This document shows, in pieces, positions 49,529-61,212 of a stretch of 64,000 nt of DNA. The notes under the pieces were generated by a model. It ran no database searches. It saw only the letters and a list, made by a program, of their open reading frames with translations, and had not been told where the DNA came from. The stretch covers positions 36,156,645 to 36,220,644 of the forward strand of contig NC_133564.1 of the NCBI RefSeq assembly GCF_048773025.1, given 5' to 3'. The DNA comes from Camelus bactrianus. Its lineage: Eukaryota > Chordata > Mammalia > Artiodactyla > Camelidae. Each line of letters starts with the position of its first letter. Within the stretch, counting starts at the first letter, position 1. The translations under genes were made by a program, and so were the position numbers.

Positions 49529-49565
49529 CTCCTATCTACCTAGCAAGCAGGGCACTGGAACTGAG

Positions 49566-49974
49566 TGTTATGGAAACAACAGGCCAGCCAAGAAACAAGC
49601 ACCACTGGGAGGGTTGGAGTACTCAGATTTATTATGCCGGCGGGCTCAGAGGGGCTTCTGCTCCGAAGATCTGAGCAACTCCAAGACATGCACATGAGGT
49701 TTTAAAGGGTTAATTACAAGTAAGGGGTATTAGCCAATAAGGCTCAAACAACAAAAAGCAAGGAATCAGTACACTGGAGCTTATCAACTTGTAATAGTTC
49801 ATGTTACTGCCACCTGTTGAGGTTGGATTTACGAGTTAGCTTGTTAGCCCAGTAAACTGACACTAAACTTCAGAATTACGAGTTAGCCCAGCAGAATTTA
49901 GATCAGTAAACCGACACTTATCACACTTAGATTTGTGACTTAGCTTGTTAGCCCAGCTGGGCTTTTCCTTTACA
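49566..49974 (-). mobile_element. Solo ERV LTR, minus orientation (family 2)
   Basis: A tg...ca element of 409 bases flanked by the exact 4-base repeat TGAG (49562-49565 and 49975-49978). On the minus strand a polyadenylation signal (aataaatctgagtactcc) lies near its 3' end. The U3 side contains about three related units with the core 'ttagcttgttagcccag' (49824-49863, 49873-49917, 49926-49960), as often seen in LTR enhancers. The short target duplication suggests an ERV1-type origin. Solo LTR; no internal region. Confidence 0.78.
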
Positions 49975-50399
49975 TGAGGATAGCTCTCCCACACCCAGGG
50001 AACTACTGTGAGCCCTAGATGGTTCCACTAGGGTGGGGTGTGGTTTACCCAGGAGGGATGGGGACTGTGCACCAACACTCAGGCAGTCTGTTCTGTCTGG
50101 GGCTCTGATCTTGTACCACCCCGCTCCCCGCCAGCCCAACACCTGGGAGAGTGGAACTAAGGCAGAGATCATGCCTGCCTGTTTCCCAGCATGTAAAAGG
50201 GGAATAGGTACTCTTCCCAAGGTAGTTGTGAGCGACAACACCTGCGGGTGCTTGGTTCCCAGAGCAACACAAAACCCAGCTCCGCATGGGGGCAACGGGT
50301 GAGATACCCATAGGGGTTCTGCAGAAGCATCGGATGGAGGGCTGGATCAGAGAGGTAAAACATGAGCTGCGGGCCTTGAAGGGTAACAGAATGGTACAG

Positions 50400-51400
50400 A
50401 GGCAGGACTGCCGCCTCCTTCGGGGTGCCCCCAGAGGTAAAGCTTTTTCTCTCCATCTCCGCTGCGACCCTCCCCTCTCCAGATCCATCCCTTTTCTCTG
50501 CTCTTCCGGTCCATCTGTCTCCCTCCACTTTTCCCCTCCTCTAATCCCCTCCCATCTTCTTCCTCCCTCGCTGCCCCACCTTCTCTCGCAGAACCCAGAG
50601 TGGATCGCTGGCCCTCCTGCGCATGGGCAGTCGGTGCCTGCTGGACCGCGGGTTGGAAGCTCCAGCTCCGAGCCGGGGATCGGCCCCAAAGGCTTCTCAG
50701 CTCTGTCGACCGGTAGGCCTTTAGCTCCTGCCCGGGCCGGGGCCTCTGGCTGTGGAAGTGCAAGGTGGGGGGCTCCCGGGAAAGGGGTCAGGCGGCTGCG
50801 GGAGGGCGGTCGGCATGTCACAGCCCCCCAGGGCGCCATTCAGCCTGTGTTCAGCTGAATTGCTCTGGCCAGACCCCTCTGCCCGCGCCACCTACACCGG
50901 CGCCCCGGCCACACCTGTCCATGGCCAGGTGTGCACCTGCAGCCTCTCACCCAGCCGGGCCCCCCTCAGTCCGTTGCTGGCGTCCCCTTCCCCTCTCCCG
51001 CCCGCGAGTCCTCTCCTCCCGGGCTGCCTCTCCTCGGCCGCCGGCCCGTCCCCGCCCCTGGGCGGGCTGTGTCCCTGGCGGGCGGGGTCTGCGGACCCGA
51101 ATGGGGGCGGGCGGCTGGGGCTGGGGTTGGCCTCCGAGCGGGGCTGCAGCCCGCGTTTCCACCAACCACCCCCCCAGCTTTCCGTGCCCCGCGACCCCGG
51201 GGCTGCCCTGCTCTTCCTTTCTTGCTCCCTGAGGACAAGCTCAGCGGCGTGGGCGCTGCTCCCTGGGCTGAGAGCCTCCGGCTGTAAAGCCCAGCTTCTG
51301 GTGGAGTCGGGAAAGTGGATCCTCAGTGCTGAGCGAGCTTCTGTCTCCTCCCTCAGTGTTTCTGCCCCAGGTAAGTACCTTGAACACTTTCAGGTGTTAT
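50400..51400 (+). promoter_or_regulatory. CpG-rich island with GC boxes; candidate promoter
   Basis: This is the only strongly GC- and CpG-rich stretch in the window, in sharp contrast to the AT-rich flanks. The core (about 50980-51180) holds several Sp1-type GC boxes: 51060-51066, 51080-51087 and 51103-51114. It lies about 4 kb upstream of the start-codon exon relic of copy B and on the expected side. TRAPPC9 in human has an untranslated first exon a few kb before the start-codon exon, so by position this may be the ancestral promoter of the pseudogene. No TATA box was seen. Long open frames on both strands here reflect low stop-codon frequency in GC-rich DNA. Function is inference. Confidence 0.6.
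51240..51370 (+). other. Possible untranslated first exon of the TRAPPC9-like copy B
   Basis: A consensus donor (cccag, then gtaagtacc) begins at 51371, at the downstream edge of the CpG island. The next plausible acceptor on the same strand is the one before the exon 2 relic of copy B (ending at 55448), giving an intron of about 4.1 kb. The 5' limit shown is arbitrary because no transcription start can be read from sequence. Without transcript data this is only a candidate. Confidence 0.35.
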
Positions 51401-51754
51401 GATGGCGGTGCTTGTTGATGTCACGTGTTTTTATAGTGCCAGGGATTACAGTGTTGAAAGCAGGGCTTGGTTCAGTTAAAAATGAGCTGAAGGCATGAGG
51501 CTGTGACATGCTCCTCCCTTCCCACTCCCAGTGTGAAACGTGTAACCGTTGATTTTAAAAAGATAGTTACAGTCCCTAACTAGCCCAGCCCAGCTAGGTT
51601 GCGTTAACAGGAACAGCACCACCAGAGGCGTTGGAGACCCAGGGACATTGCAGTCCTAAAGAGATCCTGGCACAGTTTGGTTTGTTTTGGTTTTTTGTTT
51701 TTCTTAAATCGTGGGGCAGACTAGTAGTATAGAGGGAAAAATAATTGTCAAGAA

Positions 51755-51930
51755 ATATTTTTTCATATAACAGCTTTATTGTGATATTGTTCACACACCA
51801 TGAAGTCCATCCATTTAAATGGTACAATTCAGCAACTTTTAGCATATTCACAGTGGTGCAACAATTATTATTCCAGAACGTTTTCATCACATCAGAAAGA
51901 CCAGTGAAAATGAGTGACACACCCACCCCT
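51755..51930 (-). repeat. Old L1 3'-end fragment
   Basis: The text 'cagctttattgtgatattgt', 'gtccatccatttaaatggta' and 'ccagaacgttttcatcacat' matches the same L1 region as 21000-21090, on the minus strand. Confidence 0.72.
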
Positions 51931-52394
51931 CCTCAGTGGTGTTTCTAAAGAAGTTTCATGCCTATTCCTGACCATAAAATAACTTGTTACATTCCATGAA
52001 ATATCTGGTAGGAATTCTAATCAGAATTGCAATGAATCTGTGTATAAAAACAGGAAGAATTAATGTCTTTATGGCATAAATTTCTTCTACCCATGAATAT
52101 ATCTCGGACTGTATCTTTTCATCTCTCTAGAGCCTGGCCCATGGGAAGTCCTCACTAATTGTTGGGCTTGTGAATGATGAGATTCTATACATCGTTAGTT
52201 GCTACTGTAGCCTTTCACAGAAGAGAAAAGTAACCTCAGTGAAGCCAAGTGACTCTCTAATGGTCAGAAAGAGTGACAGCCAGTTCTGGAGTGATCCAGT
52301 GGACTTGGTGCTTGCAACTAAAAATATTCAGCAGCTACAGCTAAGGGGATTACAGTGTTCTTTTTTTTTTCTTAATGGCGTTGCTTTTATTTTT

Positions 52395-52690
52395 AATTAT
52401 TTTTTTAATTTATTTTTTATTGAAGTGTAGTCAATTTACAATGTTAGTTTCAGGTGTACAGCAGAGATTCAGTTATAAACATATGCATATGTATATAAAT
52501 ATGTATTATATTGTTTTTAGTACAACTCATTACAAGAAATTGAATATAGTTCCCTGTGCTATATAGTAGGCCCTTGTCATTTATTTTATATTTATTAACG
52601 TGTTTCTGTTAATCTCCCCTTTCCTGCCTGCTAAGCACAGTTTGCTTTCTATGTCCATGAGTCCATTTGTAGCAGCACCATTTTTCCTAG
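52395..52690 (-). repeat. L1 3'-end fragment
   Basis: The phrases 'attgaagtgtagtcaattta', 'agtttcaggtgtacagcaga' and 'gaatatagttccctgtgcta' are the reversed 3' end of an artiodactyl-type L1. Fairly well preserved. Confidence 0.8.
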
Positions 52691-53419
52691 TAATATATGC
52701 TCTTTGGCTGCTTTCAGTTTCAGTAATTCCATGTTATCTGTGAGCGCATTTCTTCTGGTGGGCTTTATGTGGTTTGCACCCGTGGTAATAGAGATTTGTA
52801 TTTCGGAGAATTCCAGGCCTCGTGTAGTCCCTGGTACAGAGTGCCCACTGAGTTGATGCTTGAACTGGGGAAAAAAAACATAGTAAATGTAGGAATTTCC
52901 ATTATGGTTGAGACTTCCAGGTTTCTGTAACCTGTTTACCCCACCTTATTATTGGCTGCCCCCATTCTGGGTAATTTGGTGGAATTTCATGGTATGGTGG
53001 TGTAGAGACAGGGCCTTGTATGCTTCTTCTCTTTCCGTTTTCTAACACTCATTCTCCTGGGCCTCCCAGATCCTCCCACAGTAGTGCCCAGGGCTGGCTT
53101 GGTGTTGTGCTGAAGCAATATTTGTTAATAAGGCCCTTTCCTCATCTCTTCTGACCCTCCGTTTCTTTCTCTGCAAAATGAGGGCTTAGACTAGATATGT
53201 GCTTTTCAGTTTCTTTTAAAGCCATGTTTCCTTTGAGAAACAGAAAATGCAAATCTCTCCTCCCATCCCAACACTTTAGATTTTGTTACTTCCTGCAAGG
53301 AGTCAGATAGCTCTTTGTGGAAAATTGATGTGATTGTGATTCCAGGTGGCACAGAAAATACTCTGCAGAGATTTATTGCAGGGAGAGGGCAGAAAAGGGG
53401 CAGTATGTCACACTTTCTA

Positions 53420-53600
53420 GTGTGAGCACTGGAGCAGGGGCTTGGATTTAAATATGGTGTCTGTCGTGGCCTCTCTTTAATCTTGCACAATGTGACAAAC
53501 CTCTCTACCTCAGTTTCTTGATGTGTCAAGTTGGGGTGATAATATTTTAAGGCTTTTGTGAAACAATATACACATAATCTATTTGTGTCTCAGTAGAAAC
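53420..53600 (+). repeat. MIR relic
   Basis: Plus-strand MIR order: 'gagcactggagcaggggctt', 'acaaacctctctacctcagt' and 'ttcttgatgtgtcaagttgg'. Confidence 0.62.
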
Positions 53601-53626
53601 AAGACCTGCAAGGGATTCAGGGATTT

Positions 53627-53641
53627 AAAAAAAAAAAAAAT
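53627..53641 (+). repeat. Poly-A run
   Basis: A short A run with no recognised element upstream of it apart from the MIR. Confidence 0.7.
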
Positions 53642-54374
53642 CTTGCCCATAGCACTATGTCGCTGTGTATTTTAAATTTCCTGGAGGGTGATGGTTGAGT
53701 CTAAAGTCCATCGTGGGACAGGTGGCCACAGTTCTCTATGCCCCAGATTGCCCCCTCCTCCCCAGTCCTCTTCCTCAGTCCAGGATGAAGTTCCGTAGTA
53801 GATTTACACAGAGGACTTGTGGAAATCGCTTTTCATTTTATTGTTTCAACAAGAAGGGCTGCCATCATGATCTCTGTGGTCAGGTTTTGAAGGGCTGCCA
53901 TCTTGATGTGTAGTCAGGTGAAGGCTATGCAATTGGGAGTTTCTATGTAATAAAAAGAAAAAAATTACAAATAGAAAATTAGAACAAGGGTGGTGACAGG
54001 GACACTTGGAAGTGAGCACCATTAGCTTTGTTAGCTTCAGGTGCAGTGGCCTCTAGCCACGAGGACCCATCCTCTTGCTCTGAATTTGGAGGGACCTGTG
54101 GGTTCAGTGGAAATGTTAACTGAGTGTATCTCATGTGCTGGGCATTGTCCTATTTTTTCTGTGTGTTCCTTTTTTGAGACAGTGAGCACATTTAACCTCA
54201 ATAGCTTCTTTAAAAAAGTAGAAATTTTATTTTGAGATATAATGTAGATTCCCATGTAGTTGTAAGGGATAATATGGAGAGGGCCTATGGACCCTTTTCC
54301 CAGTTTTCCTTAATGGTTCCATCTTGCAAAGTTGGGGTACGATTCATTACTGACTCACTAACAATTTGAGGTTT

Positions 54375-54505
54375 GTGTTATTGCCATCATTTCTATTCAC
54401 GATTAAACTGGGGCTTAGAGAAGCACACACGCCTGCCCAGGTCACCCACATGGTTAGTGTAGAGACGGGTGGAACGTGGGCTTGGGATTTCCAAGCAGTA
54501 CCAAT
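54375..54505 (-). repeat. MIR-like SINE relic (copy B)
   Basis: Paralogue of the relic at 145-270, with the same order of motifs ('attaaactggggcttagaga', 'cccaggtcacccacatggtt'). Confidence 0.55.
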
Positions 54506-54827
54506 ATGATGGTGTGGCAGGGAGCAGCATTCATTTTGCTTGTTTATTCATTCATTCAACAAACATTTATTGAGTAACCTCTGTGGGTCAGATGCTTTCA
54601 TAGGGTTATCTGATTCTTCAGCAGTACTGAGAATCAGGTAATATTTACTTTTTTTTAAATCTGAGAAAATTAGCTCTGAGAGGTTATTACACCCCCGAAG
54701 GAAATATAGCTCATAAAGGAGGGATAGTAAATTTGTACTCACCCATTTTTATGCAGGTGGTACCCTAGGCATTTTACATTTGCAAACTTCCGTAATCCAG
54801 ATATATTCTTGTAAGGCAAGGATTTTT

Positions 54828-54885
54828 TTTTTAATTGAATTATAGTCAAGTTTACAATGTTGTGTCAATTGCAAGGTGTTTTTTG
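54828..54885 (-). repeat. L1 3'-end fragment (copy B)
   Basis: Paralogue of 603-655: 'ttgaattatagtcaagttta' then 'caatgttgtgtcaattgcaa'. Confidence 0.55.
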
Positions 54886-54904
54886 AATTTTGAATTAAAA
54901 AGTA

Positions 54905-55020
54905 TTTTTTGAGGAGGGTAATTAGGTTTATTTATTTGTTTCATTTATTAAAATAAGGTACTGGGACCTCGTACATGATAAGCATGTGCTCTACCACTGA
55001 ACTGTACCTTCCTCCCCAAG
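54905..55020 (-). repeat. vic-1-type tRNA-derived SINE (copy B)
   Basis: Same insertion site as the SINE at 690-820. It has lost part of the B-box region present in copy A: 'aaggtactgggacctcgtac' joins regions that are about twelve bases apart in copy A. This is a deletion after the duplication. Confidence 0.78.
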
Positions 55021-55448
55021 GCAAGTTTTCTTATCCATTATTCTGCAGCTTAGGGGTTCAATTAAATTGGAATTGAAATCCAGATCTTTTGTCCCTACTG
55101 TTGTCCTTTTCTTTATATTCTGCTGAAGGGGGTTGCGGAAAGCAGTTCCTTTTTTCATTTCTTTATTCCGCATTTTTGAGCAGTGACTTTGCATCAGGGC
55201 CTTGCTAGGTGCTTTGAAACAGAAAACAAGAAATGACCCTTCTCTGCAGGGGCAGGAAGCCTAGACCAAAAGCTGGGTAAAGTGATCCGAGCTACTGTAG
55301 CCATGTGCAGGCTCTGAAGGACAAACTGTACCCCTGGATTTGCTTGGGCTTCCCCTGCCTTCTGGCTGGTACACACCAGGTCACCGCAACCCAGAGGCGC
55401 CCACAGCACACAGCACATTTACCTCGATCTCCTCTCCCCTCTCGGCAG

Positions 55449-56022
55449 GGCCTGCAACATGAGCATCCCTGACTACGTGCAGTGTGCTGAGGACTATGAG
55501 ACTCTTCCCGTGGTGGTCAAACCAGTGGGGATCATCTCAGAGGAGAATTTCTTTTGCATCTGTAAGCGAATCTCCTTGGTGAGCCAGATCAGCCTGTGCA
55601 GCTCCCAGGGCGCATTCTGTACGCACTACAGGCAACACTATGCGCCCAAGAATAGATGGAGCGTCTTCCAGACACACCGCATGGTTGTGGGCCTTGTCAC
55701 CATTACCGACTGCCTCTCGGCCAAGGCCTTCGAGAAGCTCCACGTGCAGAGGAGCTGTATGGCACCACGCTTAATGAGTCTCAGCTGTTTGTCTTTGTGC
55801 TGCATAGGGAGGTAAGCCAAGCAGCTGCGCACCGATGTGGCCTTCAATCTACGAGGACTGCAGGGTGGTGGAGAAGAGGATCGAGGACTTCACTGAGTCA
55901 CTCTTCATCTTGCTCAAGTCCAAGTGGCTGGATGGGGCCACTGACAAGTCTGGGGACAAGGTCCCACTCCTCTTCATGCCGTTTGAGAAGGAGGACTTCA
56001 TGGGACTGGACACAGACAGCAG
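55449..56022 (+). pseudogene. TRAPPC9-like (pseudogene): TRAPPC9-like exon 2 relic (start-codon exon), copy B
   Basis: An acceptor (pyrimidine tract, then ctcggcag ending at 55448) precedes the exon, with the start codon at 55459 giving [20 protein letters not shown]. The first frame runs to FEKLHVQR, then shifts at the same place as in copy A and gives [20 protein letters not shown]. One extra base is present in this copy just after REV. The second shared loss follows, and the frame then reads [20 protein letters not shown] to GLDTDSR. Missing residues DWPQ and the one-residue loss near PKNRW are shared with copy A. Unlike copy A, the donor is intact (ag, then gtaagt at 56023). The next exon would lie just past the window. 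It cannot encode TRAPPC9. Confidence 0.9.
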
Positions 56023-59000
56023 GTAAGTTTACCTGGTGGCCAGTCCACCCTGGCTGTGTGCCGGGTTTCTTCTCTCCATCCAGAAAGGGATCAGCATGGA
56101 ATAGGACTGTCTTGTATCCAAGGAGGTAGGGAGGTGCAGCCCGCCGGTTTACAGACATTTAAAAGTGAATCCACCTTTGTTTCAGAGAGATCCTTTTAGT
56201 GATAGTGTTAGAGCACTTACTCCTGCTTTTCAGCCAGGACCCTGGTGGGACCCCTGGAGTTGCTGTTCAATAGAGTAGCCACAGACACTGATGCTAGGAG
56301 CACTGGGGAGGAGGCTGGTCTGAGCTGAGATGTGCTGTAGTTAAAATGCACATGAGATGCTGAGGATTGTCTACTAAAAGCATATATACTATCTTGTTAT
56401 TTCCTCTATTGATTACATGTCAAAATGATAGTATTTTACATACAGTAGATTATGTAAGATATGTTCTTAAAATCAGTTTCTAGTACTTGTTTTTTGTTTG
56501 TTGGTTTGTTTCTTTGTTTACCGTTTTAAATGTGGCAACTGGGAAACTTTCTTTACATGGTTCTCATTTCATTTATGTTGGGCAGCGTTTCCTGGGACAG
56601 TCTCATCCCTTTGCTTATAGATGAAATGCTGAATCCCTAGAGGCAGAACGAGGTGCTGGTTGAGCTGGCTTGGAGCCAGTGTCTCCTGCCTCACAGGCTC
56701 AGCACCTGTTCGGCTCAGGCCCTCTCTTCCTGCCCGACAGGCAGCATGCCATGTTAGGACATCAGAAACACCGCCAGGGACATCCGAATGAACTCCTTAG
56801 GCAGGGAAAGGCGTATCACGGCGTATGGGAAAGAGCAGAGAAATGTTCATCCTCACTTTTTCCCTGTGATTAAGTCAACGGCCCCACTTTGCCTCGGAAT
56901 TACAGACGAGCTCTTCTGGGCTGCCTAACCCCCAACTTCTGCTCTGTTTCCCCGTGTATCTATTGTGCTGTCCCTCGGGCAGAAGGGGGTGAGATGTCTT
57001 TGCCGGGAGGTGGTCCCCCTTTGCTGGGGAGAGTGAGGGAATCTGTGTACCCCCGGCCTAAGGCCTCGGCCCTTGAGTCTGGAGAGGGCTCATGGTTGTC
57101 CCACAGGTGATGGTCGGACGACCTGGCACGTGCTGCCGTGCCCGCTGTGGAGGCGGTGCTCTGTGATTCTTGAACTTAACTAAGATCAGATTCTACTTTC
57201 TGGTTGTTGGTAAGTTGGAGGAGAAGATGCCAGAGAATTGATAAAAAGAATATCCAGATCAGCCTTGTGAGTGATAGGCAAGAGGACCCGAGTCCCACCT
57301 GCGTGAGGTGCCTAGCGGGCTCTGGATGAATTTCCTGTTCCTCCGGGACATGCTTAAGGAAGGGGCAAGGCATGTCGTGGCCATGATCTGTTCTTGTCCT
57401 CACAGGGCCCTGTGATCTACATGCCCGTGCTCCCCATCTGCTCCTTGGAGATGAGGTGTCAGGTTTAGGAGCCTGGGCACTGCTGAGCGCACAGCTGCCA
57501 GCACCTTGCTACACCGAGGCTGGCTCCTTTCACCTCACATGTCACCTCCTGCTGTTCCCCCAGGCGTCAGTCAAGGTAGGTGCATCGGTGCAATGTAAGC
57601 AGGGACCATGTTCTCCCCATGGACAGACTGGTGGGTGAGCAGTGGAAGCCTGGAGCCCTGCCCCAGCCCCCAGGCCAGTGCCTCCTCTTCTCTCAGGAGG
57701 CACTGGTGACATTTTTGCTCAGCAACTGCTTGGCTCTGGGTCTGCGGACCCACCAGAAAATTCCTGCTTGTTTTTGCATTTTGAAGTCTGCCCTTGGGAT
57801 TTGGAGGAGTAACTGTATATGTGCTTAGCCCATAGTGGTTGACACAGTCACCATTGTTTACCCAGAACCTCGTGTACCAGGCATGGCTCCCGACATCAAA
57901 ATATAGCAGCGCATTAAACCTCCCTCCTGGTGCGTCTGTCTGTTTTGGTACCGTAAGGTTTCAGCCAGCATTTTAACGTCAGTGAGATAACGCGGCCTGT
58001 GAGCTAGGGTCAAGCACGTTCTCCTCCAGTAACTTTTACTCCATTGTTGCTTTTACTATTCCGCAGACATTAATTTTTTAAACAATGCTTTGGTGCAGGA
58101 ACAGAGCCTAATTCTCTCCTGCTACTCTTGGTGGAAGTGCGTAAAATTGTCCAGCCTGAAATGTGACCACAATTTGTAGCTTAAGACCTGTATAGACCCA
58201 TGTATGTGGAGTTTTGGTTAGGGGCGCTGACCACGATGGGGTCCCCCGGCAGCGCCGCTCCCCTCAGGCCCCTGCTCTCCCTGGAGCAGGAGGTGAGGGT
58301 GGGTCTCACCATCCCCGCGTCCCTGGCCTCACACACTCACGTAAATTCTTGTACGTGCTGTCAAAGTCATTTTTGTTCTTGTGTGTTTCTAATTTTCTCT
58401 TGTTCCTCTTTTCCTTTTTCTTTATTCCTTTTTCTCTTGTACTGCCCTGTGAGCATGTTGTTGCGTCTGAAAATGTGGGCTGTGCACACCCTGCATTGGA
58501 AATTGCTAGATCGCCCTCCGTGCTGTCTCCATCGCTTTAAAAAGCAAAAACTTAACAGCTGCCTTAATCCAGGTATTATCCTTGTCATCTTTTTATTTTC
58601 TAATTTTTTTTAGCACATCACCCACTGGTGTTTGTTACCTCTTAAAATCCTTGCTTTAAGGAACCAGTTTGGTCCTCCTTATATTTGGTGACAAATGAGC
58701 CCTTATTAAATTTGTTTGATTGTTTTGAAGAAGTGAGATGCGAATTCATTTAGGCGGCTGCTGAGGGATGTTTTTCATGGAGTATTTAAACTTGTAAAGT
58801 CAAATTCTGCAGCATCTTGCTACATTCCTTCTTTTACACAAACGTGCTTGGCACTCGGTTCCTGGCTGTCGCTGTGTGACGCGCGTGACGGCGCTGCCTG
58901 GCCGGCGGTCACTGGTGAGGAAGTGGCAGGCTCGGGGGTGAGCAGCTGTTGGAGGAAGCAGTCACCGTTTTGTTATTTAATTTTTTTCTTTTTTTTGCAT

Positions 59001-61084
59001 TTTACTTCCCGTGCCATTTACTTTACTTTGCCTTCACAAAGAGGCAGAAGTTGGTCTAAAATCCATGCCACTCTTTTGTTCCCTTTACGAGGCTGGTTTA
59101 TCTGAGTATCAGGACACATGTCCTTCTCCTAAGTAGCTGGCTCACCTGGATTTGGTGGACATAGGGACTGCTAAAGGGGACCGTAGCTTCCACCCTGCTC
59201 CAGCCAGTGGGCATTCAGAGCCGTGTCTGTGGTTTGCCTCAGCAGCCGTGCAGGCCTCCCTGTACCGGCCTTTACTTTTAACCCATGTTGGCAGTAAATA
59301 GCTGACTCCGTGTCTGTTGCAGCTGACGTCCACCTCTGTCGGCCTTGTCGTTAGTTTGCGGTAGTGAGTTTCCAACACCCCAGTCAATTGTGAAGGAAGA
59401 TGCTTTGGCCGACCTAGGACCTTGGATTCTCACCCCCACCATGGTTCATCTCACCCGGTGAAATTGTTTGGCCACCACCATCATGCTGACCATGAGGCCT
59501 TGTTTCTCCTTTCATGCACTGGTCCAAATGTGGACACTTCATTTTTCACTGAATTTGTCTCGCTTCAGACAGGAGAGAATATCTGAAGGAGTCCATCACA
59601 TTGTGGGTGGGGAACAGATCAGAAGTAAATGTTGCAAGTAGAAGGATTCTAGTCTGTCCGGGTTGGCAAATGCAGGCTGGGATCTGTGATGGCCGGGCTA
59701 TGCCCTGGACACAGGCCTTTCCCGTGGCTCCCGAGAGGCCAGGAGTCGGAGTGAGAACAGCCTGGCCTGGGTTCCTCCATCCTCGTCTGCTTACTGACAA
59801 CTGTGTCTGCTAATTAGGAGCTCCCCCAAACCTCAGGCCCTTCAAATCTCAGACCACGGGAGAACCTTGAGTCCCTTCTCCTGGGCCTCCTTTGTGAGAA
59901 TACAGTGCCTTCTGAGGTGACCAGTGGCAGGAGATGCCTCCCCCTCCAGGGAGCACCCTTTGGAGGACTGTGACTCAGTGCACCATGCTGTGAGCTTGTG
60001 GGGTTCCGGCCGTGGTCCCTGCAGAACCAGACTTGAGATGGGCTTAGTGACGGATATAACAGGACTGATTCCAGGGCAGGGCTTGGGGGAGGGAACAGTG
60101 GAAATTGAATGTGACCTCAATCACATAGGTGGGTGCTGGGGCTGTTACTAAAATGGGGTGTCTGGGAGGTACCTGCCAGGAATCGAATTCCAGAGTAAAT
60201 GGCAGACATGAGGCATATTTAAGATGCCATTTGTCATGCAAGTTAGGACTTCAAAGAGGCAATCGGGTCTATGGCCCTGGGGCTCAGGTGAAGGAGCCAG
60301 ACTAGAGATACACGTTGGGAGTCGTCATTTTTAGCTGGTGTTCACAGACGCGCATGTGAATTAGATCATCTTGAGAGCTGCAGACTGAGGCTGAGGGGGG
60401 CAGGGCTGTGCCTGTGTTGGAGGAAAGCCCAGACCATGCATCATTCGTGTGTCAGTCTGCGGCGTTTGGGATTTTCAGACTAATGCCATTTATCCTTAAG
60501 GGGCCGGGGGTTGGGCAGGGCCAGCCTGGAAGAAATCTGAAAGGAGGGTCGTGGCCACGTGTGTGTCTTGGGAAGATGCAGATTCTGCAGGGTCCTGGAG
60601 GTTAGACTTCTAAGAAGCTGGAGTTGGAGTGGGGAGAAATTAGTCACACTCACCTGTGAGGGAGGGAGGGCGTCCTTGGGAGTCGCCACCCTACTGGACT
60701 TGCTTTCCAATGAACAGAAGGCAATCAGAGGATCTGAGGTGAGAATAGATGGGCACTGGGAGGGGAGCCAACCTGGAGAATGGTGCGTGCAAAGTTCTGG
60801 AATAGTCTCCCTGAAAATTTGAGTTAAAAATACCCAGACTCTTAAGAACATTGATAGTGACTGGGGAGGAGGCAGTTGTTTTTCTGGCCTCCTAAGGGTA
60901 ATGCATGTATTCAGGGATACACAGAAGATTCGGGCAGTCCTTTCCCGGGGTTTGATCCTTACCAGGGGGAACAGTGCAAGTTTAAAGGGGGAGAAGGGCA
61001 GCGGAGGGAAGCTAATCAGTCCCCGTGTCAGGTACCAGTCGGCAGCCCTACTTGCGTGTTGCATTCTCATCCATGCCTCCCAGG

Positions 61085-61212
61085 TGGGCGATGGCAGCTC
61101 CCTTTTGCGGATTGGGAAGACTTCTCAGAGGGGTTAAGGAATTGGTCCGTTTAGCGGCTAGTCAATGCTGTAGCAGGATTCAAGCAGGGCCTTGTCAGAC
61201 TTCAAGGGCATG
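61085..61212 (-). repeat. MIR-like SINE relic (copy B)
   Basis: Paralogue of 6870-7017: 'gcggattgggaagacttctc', 'gaggggttaaggaattggtc' and 'gcaggattcaagcagggcct'. Confidence 0.6.

Larger units (their letters stand above)
33415..50399. other. Gene-free, repeat-rich stretch between the last copy A exon relic and the CpG island
   Basis: About 17 kb without any exon I recognise. It probably contains the end of the TRAPPC9-derived intron and the junction of the duplication, which I could not place. Contents listed separately: MIR relics, solo LTR (36709-37189), LTR-like block (39490-40250), L1 3' fragments, a nested L1/MER2/SINE stack (41280-44530), a trinucleotide repeat and an LTR pair (49050-49974). 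The parts 33500-35900, 46010-48280 and 49975-50400 look unique to me. Confidence 0.55.
51371..55448 (+). other. Candidate first intron of copy B
   Basis: No gene is recognised here. It contains L1 3' fragments (51755-51930 and 52395-52690), a MIR relic (53420-53600), a poly-A run (53627-53641) and, from 54229, the start of the paralogous duplicated segment. In copy A the corresponding upstream part lies before the window. Confidence 0.5.

Noticed and set aside
50045-50839. 264-codon open frame on the minus strand and a 216-codon frame on the plus strand (50752-51402)
   Set aside because: Both lie in GC- and CpG-rich DNA where stop codons are rare, overlap each other on opposite strands, have low-complexity Pro/Arg/Ser/Gly composition and match no protein I know.
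55459-55815. 118-codon frame in copy B as a functional truncated TRAPPC9
   Set aside because: It ends in the wrong frame after the shared frameshift, and nothing suggests selection on it. It differs from copy A at many amino acids.
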